Positions 61,937-64,000 of a stretch of DNA of 64,000 bases are shown here, piece by piece. This stretch comes from Legionella anisa (lineage in GTDB: Bacteria; Pseudomonadota; Gammaproteobacteria; Legionellales; Legionellaceae): assembly GCF_001467525.1 (NCBI RefSeq), contig NZ_LNXS01000053.1, positions 48,393 to 112,392 of the forward strand, written 5' to 3'. The notes under the pieces were generated by a model. It searched no databases, was not told the DNA's origin, and saw nothing but the letters and a program-made list of their open reading frames with translations. Each line of letters starts with the position of its first letter. The stretch's first letter is position 1. The position numbers were made by a program, and so were the translations under genes.

Positions 61937-62410
61937 TTATAGTTTTTTCCTCATTAAATAATTAATAAACTTTACGCCGTTTATAGAGACAGTTTGTTCT
62001 TTTTCAGTGACATATCCTTTGAATTCCAAGAATTTCTTTGCCGTGATGCTCACATCCGCATATAGCTCTTTCATCCCTAACTCAATAGCTTTTTGTTCTA
62101 ATGCTTTGAGAAGAGCAAGACCAACACCTCTTGCTTGATAATCTTTATTAACATATCCACGGTCAATATGTCCATTTTTCTCTAAATCAGCAAAGCCAAC
62201 AATCACGTTTGTTTGTTCTTCTACAGCCACAAGAGTATAATTTCTTTCTAAAGACTCTCTCCATTTTTCCAAATCAGCTTCCTTCGGAGCCCATGTATTT
62301 AGCTGCACTTCATCATAATCTTTAGAGTTAATAGAATGAACTGCATCATGAAATAGTTTATAAATTTCTACTTCATCTCCAACAATAAAATTCCTAATTC
62401 TAAACGCCAT
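61937..62410 (-). CDS. GNAT family N-acetyltransferase
   Basis: The protein of about 157 residues starts MAFRIRNFIVGDEVEIYKLF and has a complete GNAT fold: VAVEEQTNVIVGFADLEKNG, RGYVNKDYQARGVGLALLKA and AKKFLEFKGYVTEKEQTVSI. The likeness is to putative acetyltransferases of the YafP type. I chose the ATG at 62410, with GGGGAG ten bases upstream; an ATG six codons earlier is possible. The target is not known. It is one of three GNAT genes on the minus strand here. Confidence 0.88.
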   Translation of the reverse strand: MAFRIRNFIVGDEVEIYKLFHDAVHSINSKDYDEVQLNTWAPKEADLEKWRESLERNYTLVAVEEQTNVIVGFADLEKNGHIDRGYVNKDYQARGVGLALLKALEQKAIELGMKELYADVSITAKKFLEFKGYVTEKEQTVSINGVKFINYLMRKKL

Positions 62411-62517
62411 TTTTGAATAACTCCCCATAACTACTAGTAATTACATCAATTTTTGTCATTTTTTAAAAATACATATTTATTATTGTAATGACATTTTGTT
62501 ACTTCTTTTATGAAACA

Positions 62518-62649
62518 TTAATTCAGTAACAAAAACGAGGGTTTATCTCCTTCGCATTTGATTCTCTCAGTAATTTTTTGAATTATATGTTCCATTTTTT
62601 CTGGAGAAATTACATGCGATAGAAGCCGTTTTTGCTGTGTTAATTCCAT
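62518..62649 (-). CDS. Possible small protein, 43 aa
   Basis: A short minus-strand frame, MELTQQKRLLSHVISPEKME onward, has a natural-looking helical composition and ends FLLLN. There is no clear ribosome site. It could be a small protein or the N-terminus of a deleted gene. It lies in an otherwise empty 384-base gap between two GNAT genes. Confidence 0.3.
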   Translation of the reverse strand: MELTQQKRLLSHVISPEKMEHIIQKITERIKCEGDKPSFLLLN

Positions 62650-62794
62650 TAAATTATACCTTAATTACATTGCGATTTTTATTCTTCATTTCCCCACCTT
62701 TTAGCAGGAAGGAATCCAATATTTTTACATTCCATAAGGTTCTATAAACTATCAACTCTTATTGGTAAATCTCAATTTCTTGTACTGCATAATG

Positions 62795-63295
62795 CTATTT
62801 ATTTTTCATACGATAGAATTTGCACATAACACCATGGCCATACCCATCTTTGTAATATTCCATACCACACTTTTCCATAACACGTTGTGACGCAATATGA
62901 CCTTCTGGTGCAAAAGCAATAATATATTCTGAGTCGATATTTGTACTAGCCCATTTCAATAGTGCTTCCAAGGCCTCTGAAGCATATCCTTTCCCCCAAA
63001 ATTTTTTATGCAACAGATAACCTACTTCTATTTCTCCGGTTTCAATTGGACCAAATCCACAACGTCCTATGAACTCTTTTAAAGAATTATCAAAAATAAC
63101 AAAACAAGGAAGTCCTTTTTCTTTATAAAAACTAACGAATTCTTTTATTCTTTTCGCAGTTTGATCTGTGTCTTGGACTCCATCAGGAAAAAATTTCCTT
63201 ACTTCTGGATCAGAATTAAGTTCAGCAACCTCTTTTAAATCATCTTCGTTAATTAAACGCAAAATCATTCGAGCTGTTTCAATCTTAGTTGACAT
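62795..63295 (-). CDS. GNAT acetyltransferase, RimJ/RimL-like
   Basis: The product of about 166 residues is a RimJ/RimL-type acetyltransferase: IETARMILRLINEDDLKEVA, FIGRCGFGPIETGEIEVGYL, LHKKFWGKGYASEALEALLK and HIASQRVMEKCGMEYYKDGY. The family acetylates protein N-termini, antibiotics or small molecules; the substrate here is unknown. I chose the ATG at 63295; an ATG at 63307 is possible. The last coding feature I can support before the right edge. Confidence 0.9.
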   Translation of the reverse strand: MSTKIETARMILRLINEDDLKEVAELNSDPEVRKFFPDGVQDTDQTAKRIKEFVSFYKEKGLPCFVIFDNSLKEFIGRCGFGPIETGEIEVGYLLHKKFWGKGYASEALEALLKWASTNIDSEYIIAFAPEGHIASQRVMEKCGMEYYKDGYGHGVMCKFYRMKNK

Positions 63296-63307
63296 GCTAT
63301 TGACCAT

Positions 63308-64000
63308 ATAAATTTTAAGTTACATTCTGTTATCAGATAACTTTCATGTTCTATTAATGAATAGTATTTTCTTTTCTCAATACAATTATTAAGATGAATA
63401 TATTTTTATTGTAACCTAAATAATTTATGTTTTTTCTCACTCATAATCCTGATATCAATAATTTTTCTTAGTTTATCAATGTCCCTTTTGATGGATACTC
63501 AATATTTAGCTGATCGCGCATCACCTCTGAGAGGTTTCCATATATCGCTACATTTGCTACATCTTATTGATGAAAGATCTATATTGCCTTGTAAGTTGCC
63601 TGTGTAAAAGGATTATATCACTATCCCTGCATCAAGATACCCCACAAATATGTAGCAATAACCATGCTACATAGACACTACTATTTGCTACATATTGCAA
63701 CCAAAAATAAAATGCACGTGCTATTTCATTTTTTATCATTTTCCTTTTTTATATAAGAATATTTTAAATTAGGAACTCTTTACAAAAAATGGCGGCGTAC
63801 AAAAATAAGCAACACCAGATAACTCAGACCACTCCTCATGACATCCTCTTTTGTATATTTCGGGATGTGTTTTTTCAGCATTTGAAATGTAGCATGGCGT
63901 AGCAATATAGTAGCAATTTTTTGCTACAAATAATTGATCGAATTTGTAACAGAAAAAATGCATTACTCTATGATTTCATAGATAATTTCATCTGGATGGT
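63308..64000. repeat. Gene-free end with nine GCTACA-type repeats (iteron-like cluster)
   Basis: Between 63547 and 63928 the hexamer GCTACA or its complement TGTAGC occurs exactly seven times (63547, 63556, 63651, 63666, 63687, 63888, 63923), with two one-base variants (63898, 63909). Several extend to ATTTGCTACAT (63552-63562 and 63683-63693). GTAGCAA-TTTT-TTGCTAC at 63910-63927 is a perfect 7-base-pair hairpin. The region is very AT-rich and lacks a credible gene. This is the look of a plasmid replication origin or partition site; a rep or par gene should lie just beyond the window. Confidence 0.55.

Noticed and set aside
63547..63928. CRISPR array as explanation of the repeated hexamer
   Set aside because: Repeats are only 6-11 bases, irregularly spaced and in both orientations, with no spacers of constant length or cas genes.
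63769..63963. Minus-strand frame of 64 codons at the right end
   Set aside because: It coincides with the repeat cluster and hairpin, has cysteine- and tyrosine-rich random composition, and no ribosome site.

Overview
The window is AT-rich gammaproteobacterial accessory DNA, most probably from Legionella or a close relative. The clues are a class D beta-lactamase resembling the Legionella OXA-29/LoxA group, the codon use and base composition, several GGDEF and FIST proteins, and the combination of paired Hsp20 proteins with a P-type ATPase, a universal stress protein, an acetoacetyl-CoA reductase and NhaA. The genus is an inference from recognition; no database search was possible. The content (plasmid-type genes, three toxin-antitoxin pairs, a resolvase with a res-like site, decayed insertion sequences, and a cluster of repeated hexamers at the right edge) suits a large plasmid or an integrated mobile island.

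Left part, about 1-11.7 kb: the tail of an unidentified gene, plasmid-type hypotheticals including a DUF932 protein, a RelE/HigB-type toxin pair followed by an 832-residue helicase with a C-terminal PD-(D/E)XK-like nuclease motif, a YafQ/DinJ-type pair, a serine resolvase with an unusual C-terminal extension, a WGR-like frame, a MazF-type pair, a truncated copy of a methyltransferase found intact at 36.6 kb, and an IS91-family transposase gene with three in-frame stops.

Middle part, about 11.9-36.3 kb: a stress and efflux region. It has an exported and a cytosolic Hsp20, a degenerate IS3-family element, an RbbA-type ABC exporter operon (membrane fusion protein, fused ATPase-ATPase-permease, second permease), a diguanylate cyclase, a cation exchanger, an outer-membrane lipoprotein with a MarR regulator and EmrAB-type pump, a FIST protein, and the leftward run P-type ATPase, UspA, PhbB, NhaA.

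36.3-40 kb: the intact methyltransferase, a stand-alone receiver domain, and two damaged c-di-GMP genes: a DgcZ-like CZB-GGDEF protein split into two frames, and a PAS-GGDEF gene lacking its start.

40.1-58.9 kb: the most striking part. Seven genes that overlap or touch end to end encode an ABC-F protein, an ABC exporter, an aminoglycoside-adenylyltransferase-like protein, a GrpB-GNAT fusion, a triple-GNAT protein, a DUF1653 protein and a small P-loop ATPase. A MerR-TipAS drug sensor gene follows. Next comes a 1042-residue protein with two serine-hydrolase domains, then a BlaI-type repressor with two clear operators, a BlaR1-like protein whose sensor is a penicillin-binding transpeptidase domain, an OXA beta-lactamase, a deacetylase-hydrolase fusion and an esterase. 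A reductase-methyltransferase fusion ends the block. Together these look like an inducible antibiotic and cell-wall stress island rich in fused enzymes.

59-64 kb: a DUF3987 mobile-element protein, a PdxH-like flavoprotein, a YqfO-type protein, three GNAT genes (one truncated), and a 690-base gene-free end with nine copies of a GCTACA-type hexamer that could be replication or partition iterons.
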